In this document: positions 22,601-34,214 of the stretch, piece by piece
How positions within the stretch are numbered: position 1 is the first letter of the stretch
Layout: each line of letters starts with the position of its first letter
Assembly (NCBI GenBank): GCA_948099385.1
Contig: CANUEZ040000180.1
Coordinates: forward strand, 74,501 to 138,500
Direction of reading: 5' to 3'
Source of the DNA: Fasciola hepatica
Taxonomy: Eukaryota; Platyhelminthes; Trematoda; Plagiorchiida; Fasciolidae
Length of the DNA: 64,000 nucleotides
Program-made: the position numbers and the translations under genes
The notes under the pieces: generated by a model
Told to the model about the DNA's origin: nothing
The model's database searches: none
The model's input: only the letters and a program-made list of their open reading frames with translations

Positions 22601-24817
22601 GGGGTTGATAACCGGGTGGTGAGGCAGATACCAGATACCTCTTTTGCTGTCGGTGTTAACAGGCACCTTTTCAACGTAACCGAGGGTCTCGTTTCGCTTC
22701 ATCAAATCCGCGTATCGTTCCCACAAATTCTGGTCTCGAATGAAGCGTTCTTTTAGTCGTAGTAATCGTTGGAGAACATAATTTCTGTTGTCAGTCCACG
22801 GGTCGTCCGGTGTGCGCCATGGGAGGGGAACCTCGAACTGTTTTTTGAGGCCTCTGGTGCCTTGCCGCACCGTTTGTAGAGCGAAGTGATCCTCTTGAGA
22901 CAACGTCGGTCTTTCGTCTCCAATGTCATGAAACTCCTTTTCATACAGCCGTTGCAGATGATACTCTATGCGGTCCGTTTCGGCGGATAAGTAATTCACG
23001 GAACCGCATACCCCTACTGGACCGTATAACACCCATCCCAGGGCCGTGCGTACGGCATAAGGTGCCTGGCGGTCGCCCACTCTCTGGTCAAGCACCCAAT
23101 GCGCCTCTGGCACGTCGCAGCCGATGAGGAGATCCACTTCATCATCTTCCCAGTCTACTACGGTTACATCCTGCAGGTGGGGCCACTGAGTCAAGATTGC
23201 GTTCACCGACCTTGGTGCTCGCATGGGGAGATCCGCTAACGTGAATGCCTCCGTTGGTTCAATTTCCTCGTTATTGTCTAGAGAGATGAGTTGCAGCCTT
23301 AATCTACCGGCAGTCATTACCTGTGTTCCGCCCACCGTGCTCACTGCTAACGACGTCGCACCTTTAGCCAGTTGGTGTTTGTCGGCAAACCGCTCTTTCA
23401 CTAAAGTGGTGTCGGATCCACTATCAACGAAAGCCAACGCCTTGACTATCCCAGTCGGAGTCACTACTCCCACGGCCACTACGCCTAAACGTACCGGTTT
23501 ACTGGCAGATTGTGAAGTTGAACAAATCACGCTGGGCTTGGCACTCGCTTCGGATATGGTTACTCTCGCCTGATGCAGCAGCCGATGGTGTCTGCCCGTG
23601 CAGCCCTCGTAACCACATCGATTCCTTGTTCTACAGGCTGCTGCCCGGTGCGTGGTGTTGAGACAGATAAAACATGCTCCTGCCATCCTCGCCATTCCCC
23701 ACCGTTCGTCTATTGTGGCGTTGCCGAACTTGGGGCATTCTGGTAGGCCATGGCTAGTACCACAGGATCTGCAATTTGGTTTCGCAGTAGTATCTCGTGA
23801 AATGACGTGTGTATTGGTCCAAGGCTGGTACCTTGGATGTTCCCGTACAGGGGTTTGGACTTGGCTAGTACTGGGCTTGTTTGCTCGGTTGCTGTCCCGG
23901 ATGAGTCGGCCGAATCTGCTGTCAGCTATCTTCGTTTGCCTGTCTAAGTATTCAGTCAGGTCTTCGAAGTTGGCTTCTCTGTCGCTTCGGCTTATCCGTT
24001 CTGCTTCTTTCGCCCACCGACCCTGTAGTTCGGGAGAGAGGTGACGGACTATGCCTTCCAAAGTGTGCATGGCATCTAGGTCAGCCCTGTAACCTAAATG
24101 GTCGAGGGCTATTGAGCAGTTCTGCATCTTAATCACCAGGTCGGCCATGGTGTAGACGTCGCCCTTGGTTCTCTTTGCCTCTGCCATCACGCCCTCTATT
24201 AGCTTACGGGCTACTTTGAAAGGTTGGACAAACAAGTCCCTTAGAATCTTTCTTGCCCTTGTGTAGCCTTGTTCTGGGTCGAGCATGGTGCACCCGTCGA
24301 TAGCTTCTCTTGCTCGGCCTCGGCAGTAGTGAGTAAGGTAAAGAAGCCTTTGCCCAGGGTCGGTTACCTTATTTTCAACCAACGTCTCGAACTGCTTGAC
24401 AAACTTGCAGTATTGTTCAGCTCACCCGTCGAAAACCGTTAACTCCACTCTAGGCAGATCGATCGATGGTGGTTTGTAGTCGGCGGCCGGCGTGGGGTTC
24501 CCTACCTTATTGCACCCTAACTTATCGGAAGTGTCGAAGTCACTGGTCTCATGCTCTCGCTGTTTCTGTGTACACTTCTCTGCTTCCTGCGCCTGTAGTC
24601 TAGCCGATAGTAACTGTTTCTCTAGTTCTAGTATTCTCAGCTTATATAAATCGACATCCTTACGATCAATATTGTTCTCAATAACACATGAACTAGCACT
24701 GACAGGACTAGGCGATCTAGCAATAACTAAAGAATCATATGTACCCAAAACCTCCCCAGAGACTTGCCGTATTACTTCCTGTCCGGATTCGACTGCTTTT
24801 GATCCTTTTCTTGGCAT
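19628..24817 (-). pseudogene. BEL-1 gag-pol polyprotein, two in-frame stops
   Basis: The start MPRKGSK at 24815-24817 is chosen because BEL-2 starts gag with MPRRGSK at the same place. One frame runs to 19628, broken only by TGA at 24422-24424 (after VELTVFDG) and TAG at 20663-20665. Order: coiled-coil-like gag; CCHC-type knuckles (CRSCGTSHGLPEC near 23735-23773, CFICLNTTHRAAAC near 23630-23670); protease FVDSGSDT near 23410-23430; RT with FDCAAKFQGKSLND, LSADIREMFHQV and YVDE (22199-22210, normally YVDD); RNase H with FSDASEVGYGA and WTDSTIVL; integrase with CMQCRRR, GLDYFGPLW, YSDNGSNFVGA and GGIWERMI, so D,D,E are present. Confidence 0.88.
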
Positions 24818-24859
24818 TTTGCGTGATTTTTCCTCGTTCCAAATTGATCTATTGGGTAT

Positions 24860-25236
24860 TGTTACGAATGTTTGAGCAATGCGTAGCCAAATTCGCAACG
24901 GATCCCGAAATCAAAAGACGATTATCCGTGATATTCTACGATACTAGATTATTACAATAAACAATGACATAAACAATATACAAACCTCAATAATACGATC
25001 ACAAGGACTCAACAACGAGAAACCGAATAGCAGCGTGTGAGCAGACAGCACGTGCGTCACGCAGGTCCTGAACAAGGATGTGCCAAAGTAGCGCTCTGGG
25101 CGCGAACAAACAACAATTGGTCCAGAAAAACAACCAGTTCGTAAAGACAAGTCAATAGTGTATGGAAATGAGTGATGTTGGGAAAAACACTGAATCGCGA
25201 GGGAAAAAGGGGGATTTTCCACGACCAGCTGTTACA
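24860..25236 (-). repeat. BEL-1 5' LTR
   Basis: 377 bp, partner of 18544-18920. Transcription would start here towards lower coordinates. Downstream, near 24830-24842, TGGAACGAGG is a possible primer-binding site; BEL-2 has TGGAACCTGG at a similar distance. The tRNA is not identified. Confidence 0.92.
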
Positions 25237-26090
25237 TCTGCTAACCAGAGCTTCAGTGGGAGAAACGGTCATGGGGAAATGGACCATTCGCAGTTCAGGC
25301 GACACAGCCAACAAAGGACTTGGGTGTCCAGTCGGCAGTGGATTTCAAGGGTGCTGAATTAATCAAGCTAGCCGCCCACAAGGCAAGAAGCGAGCTCCTT
25401 CGGTTGTGCTCAGAGATTCCTTGCGCATCAGTGGAAGCGTTCGTACCTATGTGCGAGACATTAGTGGGGCCACCCTTAGAACATTGTGTACAGGCTTAGG
25501 CATCTTTCTTGAAAGAGAATTCAGCCTGTCTGGAAAAGGTCCGGTGGTTAGCCACTCGAATAGTTGAGGGACAACTAGGGGAATCATACGAACAACAACT
25601 GAAGGATGTGAGACTCTTCTCACATGGGAAAAGGAGATTCATGCAGACCTCATTGAAGCGCCTAAAATCCTGAGGGGTTTGGCGGGCTTAAGTGCCGGGT
25701 ATTTATTAGAACAGGCCGCCGATCACAGAACAAGAGGGAATAATACAAAAACGTGGAAGCCGTGATCCAGGCTAAGTGGTCGAGCCAACTTCCTCAGCAA
25801 TATAGTCGGAAAATGTAGAATAGACTAACGGAAGAAATAGTTGGAGCACAATATGTAAGGTATTTTTAAAGGATGCTGGATACTAAGTTGGGTGAGTTGT
25901 TCACAGAAGTGGGATACCGCCGATCAGGGAGGAATTGTAGTTTACTCCAGGTTTTCAGTATCCTCTGTCCATGTCTACGATCTGGGGCCCTAAGTGTGAT
26001 GGAACGCCAACCTCATGGTTGTCTCGCCTGGATGCTGAGAAAAGCGCTCAATCTACGTCTTTTTTCAGCCAACTGAGGGAACAAATCCAT
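25237..26090 (+). pseudogene. LINE-A, 3' part of ORF2 and 3'UTR
   Basis: Continues LINE-A after BEL-1: KLAAHKARSELLRLCSEIPC and FVPMCETLVGPPLEHCVQAW (25370-25500), SACLEKVRWLATRIVEGQ (25530-25575), then the tail with NFLSNIVGK (25790-25815). These match LINE-D residues near its C-terminus (AHKARGELFRLRSALSC, CLEKVQRLATRMVEGQ). Several stops and shifts are present. The 3'UTR runs to about 26090; no clear TGAAC tail is seen. Confidence 0.65.
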
Positions 26091-26395
26091 TCTTGTAACA
26101 AAACTGGATGGAATTACCTAATTCGCAGCACTGGACACCGATCTCTGTGCGTGCCATGGAAGGAATTCTGGATGCTCGATTTGTTCCGGCCATCGGTGCG
26201 GCGACTCCAAAAGGGGGTAACGTCCTTTGTGCATGTTGAGCTTGACACCGAGTCGACCGGTGGAAAGGAAAAAGCCACGAAACTCAGAGCGTCACTCGAT
26301 ATGCAAGGTGCTGCACCGCCGACACCTTTAGAGGCAAAAAATGGGGCATCACCTCGGAGATTGAGCCCGAGGATACCCTAGCCCTAGAATTAGCA

Positions 26396-27800
26396 ATGAA
26401 GTCAGTAACGAGGACCAGGGAACCGTCAATATGGTACACCAACACTTGCAGTCTCACGGGAAAAAGAGGGGAGTTGATGATTAGGATCTCAGAGTCTGAT
26501 GTCGTTGCGTTGACGGAAACTTGGATAAAGCCATCTACTGACATGCGCTTCCAGGGATACGCTGCCTACAGACAGGATAGAACAGATAGAAGGCAGGGGG
26601 CGGAGTGGCACTTCTAATACTGACCGACATAAGCCATTGGGAAGCTCCGTTCAACTCAGTCTCAGGTAATGTACAGGTCAGATCCTGCTTTATCAGGATC
26701 GACGGGCGTGCAGTATGCATTATCTGTATCTACAGGGCACCGCTAGCGACAGATGAGGAAGACGTTGAGCTCTCGCAGATGCTGGATGCGGTGCTGGCAC
26801 AGACAAAGGAGTTCATCTTATTAGGGGATCCCAGCCTACCGGAAATTAACTACGAAAGCGGGATCGCCCCAAGCGGATCAACGGGCGACAAGTTTCTGCA
26901 GTGGGTCCGGTTACATGCACTTACGCAGCATGTGACGCAGGCCACTAGACACAGAGGTGGACAGCACCCTTCTCTCCTTGACTTAATCATAACTCGGCAC
27001 CATCAGGACGTTAAGGAAATTAAGTGGGAAGAGCCACTTGGAAAAAGTGATCATGTAGTCCTAAGGGTCACACTAAGACTGAGCAAGGTGCCGAAGGAAA
27101 TCGTGTTACGTCAGCGCTATGGGAGAATCAACATAAGTGAACTGAAGAAGGCGGCGGAGGAAATTCAGTAGACACCGAGACACACAAACGCCTCCGTAGA
27201 GGAACGTTGGGAGACCATCAAGATGGGGCTACTCGAATTTACAGATGGGTTCGTGCCCCTGATGGTGGCAAGCAGTAGAAATCTACCCCCACGGTGGAAG
27301 TCAAAAGTCCGCAAGGCCATAGTTATTCGTAGGCAACGATGGGCGGCGTACAAGCTGTACAGAACTCAGGGGGCATTGAATAGCTATAAGATGGCTAGGA
27401 ACAGAGCTCAAAACATCCAAAGAGTGGAGAAATATCCCCTCGAGCGTCGGTTAGCTGCGTCGGTCCGCACAAACCCAAAGCTATTCTACGCCTACGTGCA
27501 ATCTCACAAACGTATGAGAGAGAGCGTAGCAACTTTGGAAGGAGCACGGGGACGACTAGCTCTAAACGACGAAGACAAGGCTGACATGCTCTTGGAATTC
27601 TTCAAGAGCATATATCGACCAGAAAATAGTTTGGAGGAAAGAATGGAGGACCCACAGGCGCCTCCAATACCCGAACTTACTGTAGGAGAAGAAGAAGTGT
27701 ACGCGGAGTTGCAAGCGTTGAATAGAAATAAAGCAGCAGATCCAGACGGGATTCATCCAGCAATCGTTCAGCCTCTGGCCGAGGTCCTGAAGGCTCCGGT
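26396..27800 (+). pseudogene. LINE-B ORF2, endonuclease and RT N-terminal region
   Basis: Endonuclease motifs are spread over three frames: VVALTETWIKPS (26500-26535), CIYRAPLATDEED (26725-26765), FILLGDPSLPEINY (26815-26850; GDFN has become GDPS), LLDLIITRH and GKSDHVVLRV (27040-27065). After a stop at 27169-27171 the linker follows: WKSKVRKAIVIRRQRWAAYK, KLFYAYVQSHKRM, ADMLLEFFKSIY and NKAADPDGIHPAIVQPLAEVLKAPV, where BEL-2 cuts in. One shift near 26590 separates the first two frames. Confidence 0.8.
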
Positions 27801-28159
27801 TGTAAGTCGAATCTCGCAAATCGAGCAACGCGTAGCCAATTCAAACGAATCCCAAAACCAGAACAAGATTGATTCGTAGTTTCTACGGTACTAAATTGAA
27901 ATGCACAAAGGATACAAATATATACGAACCTCAAGTATGCGGCCAAATAGACTTCACAGTAAAACCCAAAGGTCCAAAGCCCCGTGGCTCAAGCACGACA
28001 GTCAGAAACGGTTCAAGGCCAAATTCAAATGTCTCACATGGATAAACAAACGTGAAAATGTGTGGTGTATGAGCGAGCTTTCCAAGATAATGTTAAATAT
28101 AGTCAAATTCACAAAGCACGTTGAACATTTAGAAGGATTTTCAGTATTCGTTCGTTACA
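27801..28159 (-). repeat. BEL-2 3' LTR
   Basis: 359 bp, starts TGTAAG and ends TTACA; identical by eye to 31545-31903. Confidence 0.92.
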
Positions 28160-28974
28160 CCGCCGGCCAAAATCCTTCCGCGAAAATGGTTGTCTAAGGT
28201 TCAGGAAGGGGTCATGATTCTCACCCTATCTACCTTTAACTTATTGTCAGTGCCTGTGGATACTAACTTCCTGTGTTATCTGAACGTGAAACAGGTTTTT
28301 GCCGTAGTCATCATCGCACAATCCATAAGGAATCAATTCCAAATCCCGCTGCACAACTTGAGATTGACATATTCATCAGGAAACCGGCGCATATAGTCAG
28401 ACGCACGATGAAGATGAAGGCTTCGCAGAGTGAAGTGTTTCGCCGCACGAAATAAGTCTAAGCATCACAAGCAGTAACCCGTTGCAGCAACTGGTTAGAC
28501 TAATTTTGTTTACAAGCTTGAGCGCAGAAGTTGAACGCAGGTGCAACGCCTAATGAGATATCGCGTAAAATTGACAGGTCACGAACCAGTGGAATTACAT
28601 AAAATTAACGCACCAAATCTTCCGAAAGAAATGAAAACCGGTTTCTGATTATGAATAAATTTCGAAAACAAGTGTACGGCGGACAGTATCGAAATACACA
28701 TGAACACGGAGATTGATCGAATACTGGCATCTATCAGAGTATTTCAAAGTTTTTCTGTGCGCAAAATAAGTGACAATCAACATTGTATAAAATGTAAATA
28801 AATGTTCTTCTTTAAAGATAATAATAGTTTCACAATGTGCTCGCAGCTAGTATGCCTCACCTGAACTGTTCAAGTGAATTACTGGTGAATTTCTCCTCTT
28901 CACCTATGTGCACGCTAGATAGAAACTGGAACTAAGTACATTTGCAACCTTTCAGAAAAAATGGGTCCAGTTGA
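28160..28974 (-). other. BEL-2 3' noncoding segment
   Basis: About 0.8 kb between the gag-protease stop and the 3' LTR. It starts next to the LTR with a polypurine-like tract on the minus strand (AGGATTTTGGCCGGCGG). No ORF of note and no integrase motif is found. Confidence 0.6.
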
Positions 28975-31506
28975 TTAGTTGTAGGGCATGAAATGCAATA
29001 AAGTGCTGAGTAACTCGGAGCGAGGCAATCTGCGAGCTACTTTGTCTTTTGTATGTGGTTTCGAGCTCGAATCATCAATATTTTCCTCGCTGTTTCCTGC
29101 TACGAGTGGATTAACTCTCTGATGTCTCGAACACGTTCTTCGTTTCTTCCGTTTCCTGTAATGTAACACAACTGTAGGATCTGTCCAATAGGCAAGGCTC
29201 AGTTCGGCGGTGGTGCAGTTCTCTTTTAGCATTCGTGCTACCTTAAAACCCAATACCAGTGCAATCGTTTTGAGCTCGTTTAGGGATACTGACTTCAGCT
29301 CAGCAATTTTTGTTTTGGCAAAGGGCACTTTGTTTCGCCGCCGGCCATGCAGTTCCACCCAGGTACCGTACACTGTCACTGGGTCGGCAAATTCCAAGCT
29401 GCTTTGGGTGACCTGCTGGTGTCCTTTTTTGAGATATTTCAAAAGCCTCCGGGCAACTTTTCCTTTTCTCAATAAGTGACTTGACGGTGGTCTCTCGGGT
29501 ATAGCAACTTCATGTTGCCCACTGTGAAGTCCCGTCTTTGAATTCGCCATCGAAAGCGCTGACTGATCCTTCGAGTGAACTTCGCTTTCCTGAGATGGAC
29601 CGTTGGATTCAATATCGAAAGGCTGATCGTGTTCTACAGAGGCACTTCTCTCAGCAACATTTGAGCAATTTATTGATGCCGATTGTTGAAGTTCGCTCGT
29701 CAGGGGTCCGAGAAGTGTCCAGCCTAGTATCGTTCGCGTAGCGAATGGTTCTTTTCGATTGCTTATGCTCTGTTCAAGCACCCAGTGAGCCTCTGGTACA
29801 TTGCACCCAATTAGTATGTCAACGTGGGGGCTAGAAACTTCTTCGAACTCTATGTCCCTGAGATGAGACCATCTCTTGGCGATCGATCTAATAGAGTCGA
29901 CTGGTCTCACTGGCAAGCTGTCTATTGCAAAAGCTTCCGGAATTTCTACGGTCCCCTCATCAGATAAAGACGTTAACTGCAGGGTCAGCCTCTTAGAATT
30001 GCTAAAATGACCCCCTGCAATCGTGCTGATAGTGAGCGAGGTAGGCTCGCCTACTAGTTCACAGCTTTCTACAAGCTCGCGAGTAATCAGCGAGGTATCC
30101 GACCCCGTGTCCAAAAATGCATTGACCCTCCTCAGTCCTTTAGGTGTCACGATACCGACAGGTACGATGCCTAATCTTGCCGGTTTGAAATCATCATGTC
30201 CCGTTGAACAGACAATTTTGGGTTCATCTGGATGAATAGGTCTATTGTTGAGAAGGCCATGCAGTAACGAGTGATGATTACCCAAGCATCCGTCTTGGTT
30301 GCATTTCACTCTTAAGCTGCATTCAGAGGCTCGATGAGAGTTGTTCAAACACATAAAGCATAAGCCAATCCTTTTTACTGTGCACCACCGATCGGGTACA
30401 CTCATCCCATGAAAGGTCGGACAATCTGGTAACCGATGCAGGGAGTTGCATAGCTTGCATTCAGCTGACCTCTCGGGTTCTTGACTTATCATGTGCATGT
30501 TAGCCAAAGACTGGGTTTGGTTTCAGTCCTTCTCCACAATTCGAGATGTTGGTTCCCTTCGCGCCAGTCTGCAACTTTCGCGTACGATTTGTCCAAATCG
30601 GCTGTTGGCGATACGGGATTGACGACCTATGAACTCCGTCAAATCGTTGAACGTAGATTCCCGCTCAAGCATATTTATTTTTTCAGCTTCCTCTGCCCAT
30701 CGGCTCTGTAAATCAATAGATAGACATCGGACAATGCATTCCTGTGTGTGCAATGCATTCAGATCAGACTGGTATCCTAAGTGCTCCAGTGCTATACTGC
30801 AATTCTGCATTTTTATCACCAAACTCGACAGTGATTCAGCCTTGCCCTCAGTCCTTTTCGCCTCCAATAAAACACTATCAATTAGGCTTCTAGCCACCTT
30901 GAATGGTTGTCCAAACAAATCTTTCAGGATTCTGCGCGCCCTGATGTACCCCATCGGTGGATCAAGCATCGCGCAGCCTTCGATAGCACTTTTGGCTCTC
31001 CCACGACAGTAATGTAATAAATACAAAAACCTTTGACCAGGATCTGCAACTTTGCACTCAACAAAATTTTCGAACTGTTTCATGAATATACAGTATTGCT
31101 CGGGGTGCCCGTCGAAGTGGGACAGCTCCACTCTCGGCAGGTCAAGAGCCAAAACCTCGGTAGTTTCAGGCTGTCTCAAGGGTTTATATTCGTCGATCAC
31201 AGTGCCTTTTCGATGTTGACATTGTGAACTACGTGGACTCTTTGCTGGCTCTCTGAGACCAGTTCCTTGTGTAAGGGGCTCTGCTTCCTTTCTGGCTAAC
31301 CGCAGCTCGTTTTCTAATTCTATTACTCTCATTCTATAAGTACTAATATCGTCAAACGCATCGCGGTTAGAAATATATGACCTGGCACTGACAGAGCTAG
31401 TAAACTTAGTATTATCTAGAGAATCAATAACACCCGAACCATCCCCAGAGACTTGCCGAGTTATTTCCTGTTGTCTCAAAATGTCCTTGCTTCCTCGTCT
31501 GGGCAT
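28975..31506 (-). pseudogene. BEL-2 gag-protease with RNase H remnant, one in-frame stop
   Basis: Starts at MPRRGSK (31504-31506). Gag continues through DLPRVELSHFDG and LYLLHYCRGRAKSAIEGCAML to a single TGA at 30523-30525. The same frame resumes and is open for 510 codons from 30507. It holds CKLCNSLHRLPDC and CFMCLNNSHRASEC knuckles and the protease motif FLDTGSDTSLI (near 30110). After TILGWTLLGPL a linker leads straight into an RNase H-like stretch (EFADPVTVYGTW, AYWTDPTVVLHY). Compared with BEL-1 the RT core is missing, yet the frame stays open across the join. A stop follows at 28975 and integrase is absent. Confidence 0.85.
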
Positions 31507-31544
31507 TTCCAATGAGTTTTCTTGTCCAGGTTCCACTTGAGTAC

Positions 31545-31903
31545 TGTAAGTCGAATCTCGCAAATCGAGCAACGCGTAGCCAATTCAAACGAATCCCAAA
31601 ACCAGAACAAGATTGATTCGTAGTTTCTACGGTACTAAATTGAAATGCACAAAGGATACAAATATATACGAACCTCAAGTATGCGGCCAAATAGACTTCA
31701 CAGTAAAACCCAAAGGTCCAAAGCCCCGTGGCTCAAGCACGACAGTCAGAAACGGTTCAAGGCCAAATTCAAATGTCTCACATGGATAAACAAACGTGAA
31801 AATGTGTGGTGTATGAGCGAGCTTTCCAAGATAATGTTAAATATAGTCAAATTCACAAAGCACGTTGAACATTTAGAAGGATTTTCAGTATTCGTTCGTT
31901 ACA
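31545..31903 (-). repeat. BEL-2 5' LTR
   Basis: 359 bp; partner of 27801-28159. Next to it on the minus strand a TGGAACCTGG (about 31525-31535) is a possible primer-binding site. Confidence 0.92.
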
Positions 31904-31908
31904 CCGGT

Positions 31909-33247
31909 GACGAAGCTGTATTAAACGTCATTTAGAGAGGGAATTGTGCCGGGAGACTGGAGGAGAGCAACAATGGTAGGCATTTACATGAGTGGACCCC
32001 GGCAAAAGGCGGAAAATTACCGGCCGGTTAGCTTGACTTCAGTACTGTGTAAGTGCCCGGAGCAAATAGTCAGCATTTGGTTCAACACAATCTCATATCA
32101 AATGCTCAGCATGGGTTTGTGGCAGGGCGATCCTGTCTGACGAATCTCCTGCTGTTCCTTGATGAGGTGACCAAGAGTCTGGCCAAAGGGCAATCGATTG
32201 CAGTCTGTTACTTGGACTTCAGCAAGGCATTTGATTCCGTGAACCACAGATTTCTGGACGTCAAACTGCAGTCCATGGGAATTGTTGGAAGGGCAATAGA
32301 TAAGCAGTTTCTTAGCAGGGCGAACCTTTAGTGTTAAGGTAGGGAGTCATGTTTCAAAACCGGAAGGTGTAACAAGTGGGGTGCCACAGGGCTCGGTGCT
32401 CGGCCCTCTGCTCTTCCTCATCTTCATCAACGACCTAGCACGTGGGTTTACAAACCCCACCTTTATGTTTACCGATGACGTCAAGATAGCTGGAGTAGAT
32501 ATAGAACTTGACGTGTTAGCAGTACGAAACTGGGCACGGAAATGGGACCTTCCACTAAACCTCACCAAGTGTCAATGCTTGACCACAAATACAGGGGCTA
32601 GTGAGAATGGTGTGGGTTCGTTGCAAGTGGTCTCGCAGGCCAAAGGCTTGGGCGTTATAATGGACAACAGCTTTAAGCCGTCAAAGCAGTGCACCTCAGC
32701 AGCCAATACGGCCAGGAGAGAACTCTTTCCAGTTAGATCCATTAGGTCGTGTAGAGATCCGGAGATTTTCGTTCCGATATATCAGGCCATAGTTAGGCCG
32801 CATATGGAGTACTGCGTGCAGGCCTGGGCACCGTACTACCAGAAAGATATCGACTGTCTGGAGAAAGTGCAAAGGTTAACCACTAGAATGGTGGCTGGAC
32901 AAAGGGGGTTTAACTACGCAGAGCGTCTCCGTGCCCTAGACCTGTTCTCGATGGAAAGACGGCGCATTCGCGGGGATTTGATAGAAACCTTCAAGGTAAT
33001 GAAAGGACTGTCAGGAATAAGACGAGAGGACCCTTTCTCTCTGATCCCCGAGAGAGATACAAGGGGGCATAGCCTGAGACTACAAAGGAAGCATTCGGGG
33101 CTCCAAATTAGGGTGAAGTACTTCTCAAATAGAGTGGTACCCTATCGGAATAAGCTCCCGGAAGAGGTCATAAATACCCCAACCGTGAAGGCTTTTAAGA
33201 AAGCAGTAGACCTATGTTGGGTGGAAGTATACCCCAAGTTATGTTAA
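31909..33247 (+). pseudogene. LINE-B ORF2, RT C-terminal region
   Basis: The first part is shifted and broken (GDWRRATMVGIYMSGP, NYRPVSLTSVLCK, HGFVAGRSCLTNLLLFLDEV, CYLDFSKAFDSVNHRF). From 32381 to 33247 it is open for 288 codons: PQGSVLGPLLFLIFINDLARG, then FTDDVKIAG (32470-32495, catalytic pair of Asp kept), IVRPHMEYCVQAWAPYYQKD, LEKVQRLTTRMVAGQRG, RRRIRGDLIETFKVMKGLSG and a normal family C-terminus. The open frame suggests only moderate age. Confidence 0.85.
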
Positions 33248-33431
33248 TCAGCTTTTAGGGTCAGATGCAATTTACTTATTGTTTCCACCTTAATCTGCCC
33301 GGGCTGATACTGCACAAAATTTCTGCCTTTCAGTAAAAGAAAATCACGCAGTGTTGGGAGCTACGAAAACGCGCCGACAACACAACTATCTGGACACACG
33401 ATTGGCTCAAGCCACACCAAGTCCTGTGCAA

Positions 33432-33454
33432 ACTGAACTGAACTGAACTGAACT
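33432..33454 (+). repeat. (ACTGA)n 3' tail of LINE-B
   Basis: Four to five ACTGA units directly after GTCCTGTGCAA. LINE-D ends the same way at 38145-38166. CR1-clade LINEs end in short tandem repeats rather than poly(A). Confidence 0.85.
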
Positions 33455-33475
33455 TTCAGTCTTGTGCAACCTGAC

Positions 33476-34214
33476 CACATGGCTATAGTTAGACCTGACT
33501 TAGAAGGTAGCGTGCAGGCTTGGTCACCCTTCTACAAAAAGGACGCCGCCTGCCTCGAGAAAGTCCAACGTCTCGCCACGCGAATGGTTGAAGGGCAGAG
33601 GGGTAAGACTTACGAGCGGAGACTCTGTGACCTGAATCTCTTCTCGTTGGAAAAGAGGAGACGTCGAGGGGATCTCATAGAAACGTTCAAGGTAATGAAG
33701 GGCTTTTCTGGCCTTAGACCAGATAGTCTATTCCAATTGGCCGTAGACTCCAGAACAAGGGGACACGAAAAGAAGTTGATAAAAGCCCGATCTAGGTTGA
33801 TGGCTATATCGCACTTCTTCAGCAGCAGGGTTGTGAACAGTTGAAACGGTCTGCCTGGTGAAATGGTAGATCTGCAGACCGTCCAATGCTTCAGAGATGA
33901 CCTAGATCGCAAGTGGTACGAGATCTTTCCTTGTAGTGAGCCTTGAGTATATCAACTAGATGGATGACGGGTAGTACTGTGGTCCTTCTGGAGTATGTTT
34001 TAGCAGACTTTTTCCCTCATTGCATACTGTCTCAGTGAAAGCTCACGATGCATAATGTCTCTCGCAGTTGATGTGCGATGAGGTTTTCCGTTTCCCTCTC
34101 AGTTTTAGCGGGGATTCAATCAAATACACTCGGCAGTGGTGGGTGCACAACTGGTGTGCATACAATCGAAGGAATTCTGGACGCTCGATTGGCCGTGGCC
34201 ATTACCTGTCCTGT
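33476..34214 (+). mobile_element. LINE-C: 5'-truncated CR1-like 3' fragment
   Basis: About 97% identical to 37401-38141, the last 150 codons of LINE-D ORF2 plus its 3'UTR. It holds VEGQRGKTYERRLCDLNLF and RRRRGDLIETFKVMKGFSG and has a stop TGA at 33842 (TGG in LINE-D). It ends at CCTGTCCTGTG without the ACTGA tail and runs directly into LINE-D ORF1 sequence. It thus forms a direct repeat on both sides of LINE-D. Confidence 0.85.

Larger units (their letters stand above)
18544..25236 (-). mobile_element. BEL-1: near-complete BEL/Pao LTR retrotransposon (6693 bp)
   Basis: Two 377-bp LTRs (18544-18920 and 24860-25236) start TGTTAC and end TTACA. They differ at two positions by eye. The flanks carry a 5-bp target-site duplication, TCTGC (18539-18543 and 25237-25241). 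Genes run on the minus strand, so the right LTR is the 5' one. The inside encodes gag, protease, RT, RNase H and integrase in one frame, in the BEL/Pao order. It is inserted antisense into LINE-A. LTR similarity implies recent insertion, but two in-frame stops and a changed RT box argue against autonomous activity. Confidence 0.92.
27801..31903 (-). mobile_element. BEL-2: young, internally deleted BEL/Pao element (4103 bp)
   Basis: LTRs of 359 bp (27801-28159 and 31545-31903) appear identical along their whole length. The target duplication is CCGGT (27796-27800 and 31904-31908). Removing the insert rejoins LINE-B at LKAPVTKLY. Minus-strand coding holds gag and protease plus an RNase H remnant, but no RT core and no integrase. 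Identical LTRs mean recent reverse transcription, so enzymes must have come from another element. Confidence 0.92.
26090..33454 (+). mobile_element. LINE-B: CR1-like element interrupted by BEL-2
   Basis: A 5' piece with a GGAATTCTGGATGCTCGATT motif (about 26160-26185), endonuclease and RT N-terminal half (26396-27800), BEL-2 insertion, then the RT C-terminal half (31909-33247), a 3'UTR, and a terminal (ACTGA)n run at 33432-33454. ORF1 is almost absent: only about 240 bp separate the 5' motif from the endonuclease, so it has an internal deletion relative to LINE-D. Confidence 0.8.
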
